Shown piece after piece: positions 54,203 through 63,264 of a stretch of DNA of 64,000 nucleotides (position 1 is its first letter; every line of letters starts with the position of its first letter). The translations under genes were made by a program, and so were the position numbers. Where the stretch lies: assembly GCF_014282275.1 (NCBI RefSeq), contig NZ_VFIA01000014.1, forward strand, positions 106,740-170,739, read 5' to 3'. Source of the stretch: Spirosoma utsteinense (GTDB taxonomy: Bacteria; Bacteroidota; Bacteroidia; Cytophagales; Spirosomataceae). The notes under the pieces are model-generated. The model searched no databases and had not been told where the DNA came from. It saw only the letters and a list, made by a program, of their open reading frames with translations.

Positions 54203-55564
54203 ATGAATAACAGCGACAAAAAGGATCAGGCTATCGTCATTGGAAGTAGTATGGCAGGCCTCATTACCGCCCGGGTTCTCTCCGGGCACTTTAACCGGGT
54301 TATCCTTATAGAGAAAGACCAGCTGGTCGATACCCCAAAACCCCGCAAAGGTGTCCCCCAGGGCTATCACCTCCACGGCTTACTCGCTCAGGGACGAACT
54401 ACCCTGGAAGCCTATTACCCCGGCATTAGTGAGGAACTCGTTGCCGACGGAGCCTTGGCTGGCGATATGGGGGAAACCATGCGCTGGTATCATTTTGGCG
54501 GGTACAAAAAGAAATTTACCAGCGGACTGAATGGCCTTTTGATGAGCCGCCCTTTGCTGGAGACGCACGTACGTCGGCGTACCCTGCAGCTGCCTGCTGT
54601 TACGTTGCGGGCGGGCTGTTTGGTGCGGGGGCTGATAAGCGACGCGTCAGGCCGTTGTATTACGGGCGTTGACCTGGAGACCGGAACGCAGGATGGTCAG
54701 CGGGAACAGCTCATGGCCGACCTTATCGTTGATGCCAGCGGACGGGGTTCCGCATCCCTGCGCTGGCTAACGACCTTAGGGTATGCTAAACCCCCGGAAG
54801 AAGAAGTAAAGATCGACCTCAGCTATGCCACCCGCCTGTATCAACGAAAGCCCGCTCCGGCTAACGAGACGGAGATCATCATGATCGCCCCCCAACCACC
54901 GCACGACAGGCGGGCGGGCGCGATGTTCCCCATCGAAGACGACCGCTGGATCGTTACCTTATCAGGTTTGCTAAAAGATACGTGTCCCACCGATGAAGCC
55001 GGGTTCATCGAATTTTCAAAAAGCCTGTGCGCCCCCGACATTTTTAATATGATTGATCAGTGCGAGCCGGTATCTGATATTGTTCCCTACAAATTTGCCG
55101 CCAGCCAGCGCCGGCACTTTGAACGGCTTAGGGCCTTTCCTGCCAACTACCTGGTGGTGGGCGATGCGGTCTGTAGCTTCAATCCTATTTTCGGACAGGG
55201 TATGACTTCGGCTGTTCTGCAGGCCCAGGCCATGGATGAGTGCTTGCAAAAAGCCGACACACTGGATAACTTATGGAAACCCTATTTCAACCGCATAGCC
55301 GACGTAGTGGCCATTCCCTGGCAGGCCGCAACCGGGGAAGACTTTCGGTATCCAGGGGTTCAGGGGAAAAGACCCCCCGGTATCGGTCTGGTGAACCGGT
55401 ACGTGAAAGCCGTACACCGCACGACACATCGGGACACCGTAGTTTACCGCGCTTTTTTAGACGTGATGAACCTGATACGTGGCCCTCAGTCTCTGATGAG
55501 GCCGGCCATTGTGTGGCGGGTGATCAGGGATGTCATGAAACACCAGTTATCCCCACAGCGGTAG
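54203..55564 (+). CDS. FAD-dependent monooxygenase-like oxidoreductase
   Basis: A 453-residue flavoprotein. The FAD-binding motif GSSMAGLITARVLS is near the N-terminus, followed by RVILIEKDQLVDTPKPRKGV, PQGYHLHGLLAQG, the NADPH/FAD region LIVDASGRGSASLRWL, and the FAD ribityl motif NYLVVGDAVCSFNPIFGQG. This is the layout of squalene-epoxidase/aromatic hydroxylase-type flavoproteins (FAD-binding monooxygenases). The substrate is unknown; the N-terminal 'KPRKGVPQGYHLHGL' form is frequent in uncharacterised actinobacterial and Bacteroidota enzymes. It converges with the rhamnosidase gene. Confidence 0.88.
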   Translation: MNNSDKKDQAIVIGSSMAGLITARVLSGHFNRVILIEKDQLVDTPKPRKGVPQGYHLHGLLAQGRTTLEAYYPGISEELVADGALAGDMGETMRWYHFGGYKKKFTSGLNGLLMSRPLLETHVRRRTLQLPAVTLRAGCLVRGLISDASGRCITGVDLETGTQDGQREQLMADLIVDASGRGSASLRWLTTLGYAKPPEEEVKIDLSYATRLYQRKPAPANETEIIMIAPQPPHDRRAGAMFPIEDDRWIVTLSGLLKDTCPTDEAGFIEFSKSLCAPDIFNMIDQCEPVSDIVPYKFAASQRRHFERLRAFPANYLVVGDAVCSFNPIFGQGMTSAVLQAQAMDECLQKADTLDNLWKPYFNRIADVVAIPWQAATGEDFRYPGVQGKRPPGIGLVNRYVKAVHRTTHRDTVVYRAFLDVMNLIRGPQSLMRPAIVWRVIRDVMKHQLSPQR

Positions 55565-55633
55565 ACCAGTATCCCTGACCTCGTCGCGGAACCTGTTTCA
55601 GCCAAAAACCTGGTCGCCCACCAACGCCAGCGA

Positions 55634-58600
55634 TCAATTGCGAATGGTAAACGAGTAGGTGCCCGAACCCAGCGAAATCATAACCTGACCGTTTGCCTGA
55701 CGAACGCCTTTCCATTGCGCAATCGGCTTGCCGTTCTCATTGATCTGCGACAGACGTTGAGCGGGCAAATACAGGGTGGCGGTCGTGTTGGGCGGCAGGC
55801 TTGTTTTATAGTTCCAGCCGGTACCCTCCCATTTCCACTCGCTGTTGATTCGGCCATACACCGACTCATAGTACCCTTTGGCAAAGGTCATTTTTTTTGT
55901 TGGGTCGGGGGTTGGCTTCAGAACGATTTCCTTGAACGCAGCCGTTTCCGGATGCCGCTGTATCCCCAGCGAATAGTTATACATCCAGGCAGCAACGGCT
56001 CCAAACGAATAGTGATTGAAGGAGTTCATACTGTTGTTACCTCCAAATCCATTCTCGACCGTATACGAGTTCAGGCGTTCCCAGATGGACGTTGCCCCGT
56101 TCACGACCGAGTACAGCCAGGATGGGTAGTCCTGCTGTTGCAGGAGCCGGTAAGCTGTAGCCGGATTACCGTTTTCAGACAGCGCTTCGGTGATGGACGC
56201 TGTTCCGATAAAGCCGGTCATCAGCGAATAATCGGGTTGCTCCACGCCCTGATCATCGGTGTTTTTTCGCGTAATCGTTTCGTTTAGGTACCGGACGGCA
56301 AAGGGTTTATTATCATCGCTGAACAGACCCAGTGCCAGCGGAATCGCATACGATGCCTGCGTATCGATCACCTGGCCTTTGTCGGATTTCTGGTCCTGCT
56401 GCTGCTGGTTCGGCGGCCCCATAAAGCCGGTCTTTACACCCGATTTTATCGTTTTGTGCGTGGCCTTGTCTACGTAGATAGTGTTCCACGCAGCTTTGAT
56501 CTCGTTCTGTCGTTTTACGAACTGAGCTGCATCCTCAGGTTTACCCAGCAACGTAGCGACCTTGTTCATCAACTCAAGGTCATAAGCGTAATAGGCCATC
56601 CAGAATAAGGTATTATCGTTTTTGTTGCCCTCGGGACTCAGCCAGTCGCCCAGCGGGCCTTCGTTAAGTATGCCCGTTTCCTTGTCGACCTTTGTTTCCA
56701 GGAACTGAACGTACCGCTTCATGGCGTCATAATGCTCACGTAACAGCGCCACGTCGCCGTACTGCCGGTACGTTTCCCAGGCAACCACGATACCGGCACT
56801 TCCCCAAAGGGTACCGCCAAACCCACCCCCCATCGGAGCCACATCGGTAAATCGACCGCTCTCGGCCTGCACGTCGCGCATGGCCAGCAGGTGCCGGCGC
56901 AGGAACAGGTCGGCGTTGGTGAGGTAGGTAGCACTTCTCGAAAACACCGATATATCTCCGCTCCAGCCCATGCGTTCGTTGCGGGCGGGAGTGTCGGTAG
57001 GGATGGAGAGGAAGTTGCTGCGCAGCGACCAGGTAATGTTTTGCCATAGTTTGTTGACCAGCGCATTCGACGTTTCGTACTGCGACGAAAGGGCCGTTAT
57101 GGAACTGATCACCAGCCCGTCGACATCGGCAATTGGAATAGCCTGGTCCAGGCCGGTCAGTTCCAGATACCGGTAGCCGTGAAAAGTAAAGCGGGGCTGT
57201 ATGGTTTCCTGGCCCCCTTTCAGGATATAGGTGTCCTGCGTGAGGGCTGCCCGGATATTTTCCATCATGACCATACCCGTATTCTCCTTGTATTCGGGCA
57301 GGTCAGGGTATTTAACTTCGGCATAACGCATGGTAATGACCTGCCCTTTTTTGCCGTTTTTGATCAATATACGCGGGAAACCTACCATGTTCTGCCCCAT
57401 ATCATACACGAACACCCCGGGACGAACTTCAGCCACGGCGAGCGCAGGCATTGTTTTTACCAGAGTAGCGTTGTCGCCCATCTGTCCAACAAGCTTGAAA
57501 TTGCTATACTCCATTGATGATTTTCTGCCCATAAAATCGGTGAAGGTCCCCTGATAGGCAGTGCCTTCGAGGGGTACGTCCACGGCAGATTTCCAGGCGG
57601 CATCGGCATAGGCGGGCGTCGACCAGTTCCTGACCAGCTCGTCTTTGGTCGCGTCGTATACTTCCCCCTGAAAGAAGGAGCCGTACCGAACCGGGCCATC
57701 GGCAAAGAATTTCCAGGTGTCAGGTTGGGAAGTGACGACCTGCTCGGTTCCGTCGGCATAGGTAATCACCAGCTTGCTCAACAGCGATTGCCGGTCGCCG
57801 AAGTAATTCCAGCTTTCGCCACTGTAGGTGATATTACCGCTCCACCAGCCTTCGCTCAACCAGGCCCCCAGCGCATTTTTCTGGCCCGTTTTTACTGCAC
57901 CCGTAATGTCGTATGTCTGGTACATGTGGTGCTTGTTGTACTGCGTCAGGCCCGGATTGAAATAGTCGGTACCTACCCGGCTTCCGTTCAGATAAAGCTC
58001 ATATATGCCCCGCGCCGTCACATACAGCCGGGCTTTGGCAATGGGCTTGGCCTGGGTAGTGAAGGTATTGCGGAGCATGGGAGCCGCATTCCGACTCGGG
58101 TTAGCCACAACCAGCGGCCCGCCCTTAACCGTATACCGACCATCGCCAACGGTCAGGTTGGCCGCCTTAAAAATGCCTGCATAAGGCTGCCTGCTCAGGT
58201 TTTCGGTAAACAACGGGTTGGACGGATAACGAAAATTACGAATTTCCACCCCGGAGAAATGCGCCTGCTGGTTCTGGGGCACTCTGAAACCGATATCGGC
58301 CACCATCGGAAAACTGATGAAGTTATTTCCGCTACCCACGGGATTGAGGTTAACACCACGGGCAGCAAAGGGAGACGATGGACCGGCGGCTTTATCGGTG
58401 AGTTTGTTGGCCTCCTCCCGCCCATCGACGAAGAATTCAAACAGGCCAAAATTGCAATCGGCAAAAATGGTATGCTTGTCGTATTTGTTGGTGTTGTTAA
58501 TCAGATTCTTCGGAATGTCGAGAGTTTTAAACGGTACATCGGGTTTGTCGGTTTTCGAGTAACCAACCCGGTACATAGTGAGTTTGGCCAGCCCGGTCGG

Positions 58601-59248
58601 TGAGTCGGTCACCGCCGAAATATCAAGTTCAACGGCTATGTAGCTTTGATCCAGTTTATTTTCTACCCCCATGATATTCCCGTTTCTATCCATGAGCCGA
58701 CGGTCGTTGGCACCGAATACAAACGCAGCCCTGGTCGAGCGGGTCGCCTGATCCAGCTGAATGCCGAACTGGAGCTTAAAAACCGATACGTAATGGGAAT
58801 AGAAAACCAGATCGTCGGTACCCCCGCCAATCCAGCGGGCACCCGACCAGGCAGCGATATCCGGATTCATCAAGCCCGTTTCGAACCAGGATGCGTTGGT
58901 TGCCAACTGGCCCCTGTTATCCCAGACCGTTACTTTCCACTGATAGCGTGTTGTTGGCTGAAGTGCCTTGCCGGCATATTCGATCCCGTTCGAATTACCG
59001 GAGTCCACTTTTTTTGAATCCCAGACAACCTGATTTTTTGCATCTGTTACGATGAGTTGGTAAGCTTGCTGCGCATATCCCCGCTTACTGTCCAGGGCTT
59101 TCATCTGCCACGAGAAATGGGGCGTTGGCTGGTCGATGCCTAGCGGGGTTGACTGATAATCGACACGCAGCACGTCGACAGAAACAGCCGCGAAGCCTGA
59201 ACTCACAACGGAAAGCAGCAGCAGGAACGGGAGAAAAAAGGTTTTCAT
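55634..59248 (-). CDS. Alpha-L-rhamnosidase (GH78)
   Basis: A 1204-residue exported enzyme with a signal peptide (MKTFFLPFLLLLSVVSSGFA). Order: an N-terminal beta domain with LRVDYQSTPLGIDQPTPHFS; a long insert at about 150-350, likely a carbohydrate-binding beta sandwich (RAAFVFGANDRRLMDRNG, VAVELDISAV); the rhamnosidase-N domain (ARGIYELYLNGSRVGTDYFN); the (alpha/alpha)6 catalytic domain with DTPARNERMGWSGDISVF (general acid region) and NSFNHYSFGAVAAWMY; then a C-terminal beta domain ending GSGTYSFTIRN. It removes terminal L-rhamnose from pectin-type glycans. Two dyads between it and the divergent NrtR gene suggest regulation by that protein. It is longer than many GH78 enzymes because of the insert. 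Confidence 0.93.
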   Translation of the reverse strand: MKTFFLPFLLLLSVVSSGFAAVSVDVLRVDYQSTPLGIDQPTPHFSWQMKALDSKRGYAQQAYQLIVTDAKNQVVWDSKKVDSGNSNGIEYAGKALQPTTRYQWKVTVWDNRGQLATNASWFETGLMNPDIAAWSGARWIGGGTDDLVFYSHYVSVFKLQFGIQLDQATRSTRAAFVFGANDRRLMDRNGNIMGVENKLDQSYIAVELDISAVTDSPTGLAKLTMYRVGYSKTDKPDVPFKTLDIPKNLINNTNKYDKHTIFADCNFGLFEFFVDGREEANKLTDKAAGPSSPFAARGVNLNPVGSGNNFISFPMVADIGFRVPQNQQAHFSGVEIRNFRYPSNPLFTENLSRQPYAGIFKAANLTVGDGRYTVKGGPLVVANPSRNAAPMLRNTFTTQAKPIAKARLYVTARGIYELYLNGSRVGTDYFNPGLTQYNKHHMYQTYDITGAVKTGQKNALGAWLSEGWWSGNITYSGESWNYFGDRQSLLSKLVITYADGTEQVVTSQPDTWKFFADGPVRYGSFFQGEVYDATKDELVRNWSTPAYADAAWKSAVDVPLEGTAYQGTFTDFMGRKSSMEYSNFKLVGQMGDNATLVKTMPALAVAEVRPGVFVYDMGQNMVGFPRILIKNGKKGQVITMRYAEVKYPDLPEYKENTGMVMMENIRAALTQDTYILKGGQETIQPRFTFHGYRYLELTGLDQAIPIADVDGLVISSITALSSQYETSNALVNKLWQNITWSLRSNFLSIPTDTPARNERMGWSGDISVFSRSATYLTNADLFLRRHLLAMRDVQAESGRFTDVAPMGGGFGGTLWGSAGIVVAWETYRQYGDVALLREHYDAMKRYVQFLETKVDKETGILNEGPLGDWLSPEGNKNDNTLFWMAYYAYDLELMNKVATLLGKPEDAAQFVKRQNEIKAAWNTIYVDKATHKTIKSGVKTGFMGPPNQQQQDQKSDKGQVIDTQASYAIPLALGLFSDDNKPFAVRYLNETITRKNTDDQGVEQPDYSLMTGFIGTASITEALSENGNPATAYRLLQQQDYPSWLYSVVNGATSIWERLNSYTVENGFGGNNSMNSFNHYSFGAVAAWMYNYSLGIQRHPETAAFKEIVLKPTPDPTKKMTFAKGYYESVYGRINSEWKWEGTGWNYKTSLPPNTTATLYLPAQRLSQINENGKPIAQWKGVRQANGQVMISLGSGTYSFTIRN

Positions 59249-59296
59249 TCTTGGTCTATCAAAGGGTTCAGTAGAGAAAATAAGCGCGGATGGCTC

Positions 59297-59314
59297 ATTA
59301 TATCGTTCTGATAC
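59297..59314. promoter_or_regulatory. Candidate NrtR operator, copy 1
   Basis: ATTATATCGTTCTGATAC, an imperfect dyad with arms ATATC and GATAC around 5 bp. It lies about 50 bp upstream of the rhamnosidase start and matches copy 2 at 15 of 18 positions. Confidence 0.6.
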
Positions 59315-59350
59315 AATGATAGTGCAAGAATATGAGTCCTCAAATTTATT

Positions 59351-59368
59351 ATTATATCATTTTGATAT
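59351..59368. promoter_or_regulatory. Candidate NrtR operator, copy 2
   Basis: ATTATATCATTTTGATAT, containing the perfect 5-5-5 dyad ATATC-ATTTT-GATAT (59354-59368), about 60 bp upstream of the NrtR gene. The repeat distance is 54 bp. Confidence 0.65.
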
Positions 59369-59429
59369 GAAGCGAAAAAGGTGGCTTATTCGTTGTAACT
59401 AGATCGCTCCGTTATCAAATTTACCAATC

Positions 59430-60161
59430 ATGCTTCGTCAGAACGATCCCAGAGAAATTAGTCCGCATGGAGAAGGTTTAGTCAAAGGAGTTGCGGTAGA
59501 TCCGGTGATCTTTGGTTTTCACGAGGGCCGGTTGAAAGTGCTGATCATTGAACATACCAATACAGGCCTTTATGCGCTGCCCGGTGGTTATATTCAGGAA
59601 AAAGAAGATCTGGATGAAGCTGCTAAACGCATCCTGACCATGCGCACGGGTTTATCGGCGGTCTACCTCGAACAATTTCATGTCTTCGGCAAGTATGATC
59701 GCAATGATGCCGGGGTTGTCAGGCAGATCCTGATTGGCCAGGGATTCAGTCCGGCGGAAGAACACTGGAGCCTGCAGCGTTTTATCTCGGTTGGTTATTA
59801 TGCGCTGGTCGATTATACCCGGATCGAACTCACGCCCGACCCAACGACAGGCCGTTGTGAATGGTTTGAGTTCGATCAGATACCTCCGCTGATTCTCGAT
59901 CACCGGCTCATAATCGATAAAGCGTTGGCCACACTGCGAATCAATCTCGATCAGTTGCTGATTGGCTTTAATCTCCTGCCAGAACTCTTTACGATGGGGG
60001 ACTTGCACACGCTGTATGAGACGATCCTGGACAAAAAGCTTTTGAGCACAAACTTCCAGCGTAAAATGCTGAGCCTGGGCATTCTGGAGCGAATCGAAAA
60101 AAAGAAGACCGGAAAAGCACACAAAGCACCCTACCTGTACCGCTTCAAGTCGACCACATAA
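59430..60161 (+). CDS. NrtR-family transcriptional regulator (degenerate Nudix + winged helix)
   Basis: A 243-residue regulator. The N-terminal Nudix fold (PVIFGFHEGRLKVLIIEHTN, YALPGGYIQEKEDLDEAAKR) has a broken Nudix box: after GGYIQEKEDLDEAAKR the catalytic RE-x-x-EE-x-G residues read RILTMRTG, so metal-dependent hydrolysis is not expected. The C-terminal winged helix (LLPELFTMGDLHTLYETIL, LGILERIEKKKTGKAHKAPY) binds DNA. In Bacteroidota, NrtR-type proteins of this form are sugar-responsive regulators such as the arabinose regulator of Bacteroides. It is divergent from the rhamnosidase, and two dyad copies lie between them. The effector is probably a sugar such as rhamnose; that is inference. 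Confidence 0.9.
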   Translation: MLRQNDPREISPHGEGLVKGVAVDPVIFGFHEGRLKVLIIEHTNTGLYALPGGYIQEKEDLDEAAKRILTMRTGLSAVYLEQFHVFGKYDRNDAGVVRQILIGQGFSPAEEHWSLQRFISVGYYALVDYTRIELTPDPTTGRCEWFEFDQIPPLILDHRLIIDKALATLRINLDQLLIGFNLLPELFTMGDLHTLYETILDKKLLSTNFQRKMLSLGILERIEKKKTGKAHKAPYLYRFKSTT

Positions 60162-60292
60162 GTTTCGGTTATAAACCGGTCAATAGCGGGCCAGGATGGG
60201 TTTATTACCAGCCACGATCAGCGTCCGCAGGCCCATCGTAAACGCAGCATCGGCATTGAACCGTTTCGGTCGGCTTTACCTTCGGGTACCCA

Positions 60293-61207
60293 TTAGTTGA
60301 ACGAAATCCGAAATTCTAACGGGGAGACGTTGGTTTTACTCTTGAATAACTTACTGAACGACTGCGAATGCTCAAACCCCAGGGCATAGGCAATTTCATT
60401 CACGGTCAGATCGGTCGTGGACAGTTTTTCTTTCGCCTTCTCGATCACTTTATCGTGAATATGCTGCTGGGTGCTTTGACCCGTCAGCATCTTTAACAGG
60501 GAGCTTAAATAGTTAGGCGATACGTTCAGGGCATTGGCAATGTACTGGACCGTCGGCAAGCCTTTTTCGGCTACGGCATCGCTGCTGAAATAGTCTGCCA
60601 GCAGATCCTCCAACCGATTGAGGAGTTTGTGGTTGGTGATTTTCCGGGTAATGAACTGACGGTGGTAAAACCGGTCAGCATATGTCAGCAGTAACTCTAG
60701 CTGCGCAATCAGTACGTCCTGACTGAAGGTGTCGATGTTAGCGCGGTATTCCTGATCCAGGTTCTGGATAATGTCCGTAATAATCGTTTCCTCTCTTTCT
60801 GACAGATGCAGGGCTTCATGGACGGCATAACTGAAGTACTCGTATTGCTTTATCTTTTTGGCTACCGGCGTATTCCACAGAAAATCGGGATGGATCAGCA
60901 ACAGCCACCCCGTATGGGTCAATTCATTATCAGCTTCGATGGTAAAAACCTGACCGGGCGAAATGAAGATCAGCAGGCCTTCGTCGAAGTCATATGCCTG
61001 CTGACCATATTTCATCTTGCCATTGAAATTGCGCTTAAGCGCAATGGTATAAAAATCCTGAATGATACTGGTCGACTTATCACAGGAAAGTCGTTTAATC
61101 GATTCAAAACGCACAACGCTGATCAGCGGATGCTCCGGCTTTGGCAGGTTCCTGAGTTGATGGTACTCCGTGATGGTTTTAATCCGAAGCGGCTGGAGAT
61201 TTTTCAT
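60293..61207 (-). CDS. AraC-family transcriptional regulator
   Basis: A 304-residue regulator with an N-terminal cupin-like sensing domain (about 40-120, FDEGLLIFISPGQVFTIEAD) and a C-terminal AraC DNA-binding domain made of two helix-turn-helix motifs: TVQYIANALNVSPNYLSSLL and LTVNEIAYALGFEHSQSFSK, ending FRISFN. The length is normal. It lies in the direction of the two NmrA-type genes, 3' of the 24-bp inverted repeat at 61232, which separates them. A role in controlling those reductases is possible but not shown. Confidence 0.92.
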   Translation of the reverse strand: MKNLQPLRIKTITEYHQLRNLPKPEHPLISVVRFESIKRLSCDKSTSIIQDFYTIALKRNFNGKMKYGQQAYDFDEGLLIFISPGQVFTIEADNELTHTGWLLLIHPDFLWNTPVAKKIKQYEYFSYAVHEALHLSEREETIITDIIQNLDQEYRANIDTFSQDVLIAQLELLLTYADRFYHRQFITRKITNHKLLNRLEDLLADYFSSDAVAEKGLPTVQYIANALNVSPNYLSSLLKMLTGQSTQQHIHDKVIEKAKEKLSTTDLTVNEIAYALGFEHSQSFSKLFKSKTNVSPLEFRISFN

Positions 61208-61231
61208 TGGCGAATGAACAAACGTCGTTTA

Positions 61232-61300
61232 GTAGCCTGGACGGCCACGTCCGGGTAAGCAGATAACCCTTTTACGCCCGGACGTGGCCGTCCAGGCTAC
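61232..61300 (-). terminator. Perfect 24-bp inverted repeat
   Basis: Stems 61232-61255 and 61277-61300, perfectly complementary and GC-rich, with a 21-nt loop. It sits between the NmrA gene (stop at 61364) and the AraC gene (start at 61207), so it probably terminates the former. No T-run follows on the minus strand. Confidence 0.65.
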
Positions 61301-61363
61301 GGCTGGTAATTTCAAATAGGTTCGTTGTCTAGAGAACGGCCGCCGACGCATTACGCAGCAATC

Positions 61364-62227
61364 TCACCCAAGATTATAAAGTCCTTTTAACCCTTCCCTG
61401 AGCGATGCAGGCTTTCGCCCGAGCAGATTTTCCAGATCAGGGTACACGTCATCTTCCTGACCATTTTTTATGTCGGTCAAAAACCTGATCACCCGCTGAA
61501 CAATCACGTCGGGCACACCACGTCCTGCCAGTTGCGTTTCAAAGACCGATGGTTCTGCCGGTGTATATTTTACGCGTTTGCCGGATAAGTCGGTCAATAC
61601 AGCCGCCACATCGGCAAACGAATACCCCTCGCTCCCGGTGAAGTTGTAGATCGCACTGCCGCTACTGTCGGCTGCCAGTACATTCGCCATAGCTTCGCCC
61701 ATTTCGTCTCTCAGGGCAAAGGGCACTTTCCCCTCACCGGCTGGCAGATGAATACCCGTCTCGAAAACGCTGGCCCCCACAAACTGCGGAATAACGTCCA
61801 TATACAGCACGTTCCGAAACAGGGCATACGTCAGCCCACTCGCTATGATGTAGTCTTCCGTCTGGAAATGGCCTTCCATTAACAGGTTGGCCATTGTGCT
61901 TCTATCTTTCAGCGTGCGACTGGTATACGCAATAAACGGAACGCCCGCTTTTTTGGCGGCATCTACTACGTTTTTATGTTGCTGAACACGGTTTTCTTCA
62001 TCGGTCCCGGCGATTAGCAAGACCTTTTCTACGCCCTGCATCGCCCGGTCGAGCGAGGCCGTATCATCGTAATGACCTACCCGGATAGTGACTCCGCGTT
62101 CGGTCAGAGCAGCCGCTTTATCCGCATCACGGACAAGAGCAGCCACCTGGGAAGCGGGCATTTTTTTCAGCAGAAAATGTATGGTGGCAGCGCCGAGATG
62201 GCCCGTTGCACCGGTGACAAGAATCAT
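61364..62227 (-). CDS. NmrA/SDR-type NAD(P)H-binding reductase
   Basis: Start set at ATG 62227 (MILVTGATGHLGAATIHFLL, 287 residues), because the Rossmann fold begins at this Met; an ATG at 62251 adds eight residues. The nucleotide-binding motif is GATGHLGAA, with the family pattern VAALVRDADKAAALTERGV, VRVGHYDD-like IRVGHYDDTASLDRAMQG and VEKVLLIAG. This matches the QOR2/NmrA-like atypical short-chain dehydrogenases, many of which reduce quinones or act as redox sensors. It is 50 bp downstream of a second NmrA-type gene; the two may have arisen by duplication. Confidence 0.88.
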   Translation of the reverse strand: MILVTGATGHLGAATIHFLLKKMPASQVAALVRDADKAAALTERGVTIRVGHYDDTASLDRAMQGVEKVLLIAGTDEENRVQQHKNVVDAAKKAGVPFIAYTSRTLKDRSTMANLLMEGHFQTEDYIIASGLTYALFRNVLYMDVIPQFVGASVFETGIHLPAGEGKVPFALRDEMGEAMANVLAADSSGSAIYNFTGSEGYSFADVAAVLTDLSGKRVKYTPAEPSVFETQLAGRGVPDVIVQRVIRFLTDIKNGQEDDVYPDLENLLGRKPASLREGLKGLYNLG

Positions 62228-62277
62228 AGTTGTTGTGTTTAACGTGGACATTTAGGAAGCCGGTTGGCTCAGGATAA

Positions 62278-63162
62278 TCAGCCTTTATAAACTGATGCAA
62301 ACTCCTTCGCAAAATCGTCCAGCTTCACGCTACCCAGCGCCGTTGGCGGGTGCCGGTAATAATTCCGCGACAGGTCACCGTTCCGAACGCTGGCAAACAT
62401 GTCCACAAAATCAGCAGCCAGTTGTGGCGGTACACCATTTGCTTCCATACCACGTTGCATCTGCTCGTCCGGAATAACGGTCCACGTTAAGTCCGGTTTA
62501 CCAATGGCTTCGCCTAGAACGCGGGCAATGTCGGTCCCCGTTCGTTCATCACTGGCAATGTAGCGCACGGTATGGCCCGTCGTTTCTATTGTCAGTTCTT
62601 CGGCAGCCACGGCGGCAATATCGGCGGGAGCAACCATAACCAGTTTGTCAGTCCCCCCATAGTTGGCTGCAATCAGGCCCGCTCCTTTTATCATATCGAC
62701 AAAGGCATACAGGTTGTAATAAAAGTAGGTGGGGCGCAGGTAGGTAATGGCCACGTCGGCCAGCACGCTCAGGATGCCTTCCACGTCCTGCGCACCGAGG
62801 ATGAGCCCAATACCGGTATCCAGATCGGCACCGTAGCTGCTGAGGTAAACCACACGCCGGATGCCCGCCTGCTGGATAGCCTGGGCATAGTTGCGGCCAA
62901 CTCGTGCGTAGTAGGCTCGTATACTGGCTTCGGCAAAGTTGGGGGGTACCATCGTATACACGGCGTCGGCCCCGGTAAAGGTAGCCGTCAGGAAATCGAC
63001 GTCTTCCAGCGAGCCGATAGCTGCTATCGCGCCGATGGCTTCAATGTCTTTTTGTTTTTCGGGCTTGCTACTGATCACCGTAACGGCATGTCCTTTTTGC
63101 ACTAACTCAATGGCCAGTGGCTGGCTGATGTGTCCTAACGAACCGGTTACTACAATATTCAT
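62278..63162 (-). CDS. NmrA-family NAD(P)-binding protein
   Basis: A 294-residue Rossmann-fold protein: MNIVVTGSLGHISQPLAIEL (GxxGxxx motif), VTVISSKPEKQKDIEAIGA, VYTMVPPNFAE and VVYLSSYGADLDTG. It resembles NmrA-type/atypical SDR proteins with no clear catalytic Tyr-Lys pair, so it may be a redox sensor or a reductase of unknown substrate. It lies upstream of the 61364 gene on the same strand and shares only the general fold with it. An AraC regulator is upstream of both, on the same strand, and could control them. Confidence 0.88.
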   Translation of the reverse strand: MNIVVTGSLGHISQPLAIELVQKGHAVTVISSKPEKQKDIEAIGAIAAIGSLEDVDFLTATFTGADAVYTMVPPNFAEASIRAYYARVGRNYAQAIQQAGIRRVVYLSSYGADLDTGIGLILGAQDVEGILSVLADVAITYLRPTYFYYNLYAFVDMIKGAGLIAANYGGTDKLVMVAPADIAAVAAEELTIETTGHTVRYIASDERTGTDIARVLGEAIGKPDLTWTVIPDEQMQRGMEANGVPPQLAADFVDMFASVRNGDLSRNYYRHPPTALGSVKLDDFAKEFASVYKG

Positions 63163-63264
63163 CGTTCTGTTTTTTTACAAAGGTCCGCAGCCACCCGGAA
63201 CCCAATGTAATCGAATCTATGGTTGTTGTAGTCAAAACCTGAATTTGCGCATCGACCGGCCTTT

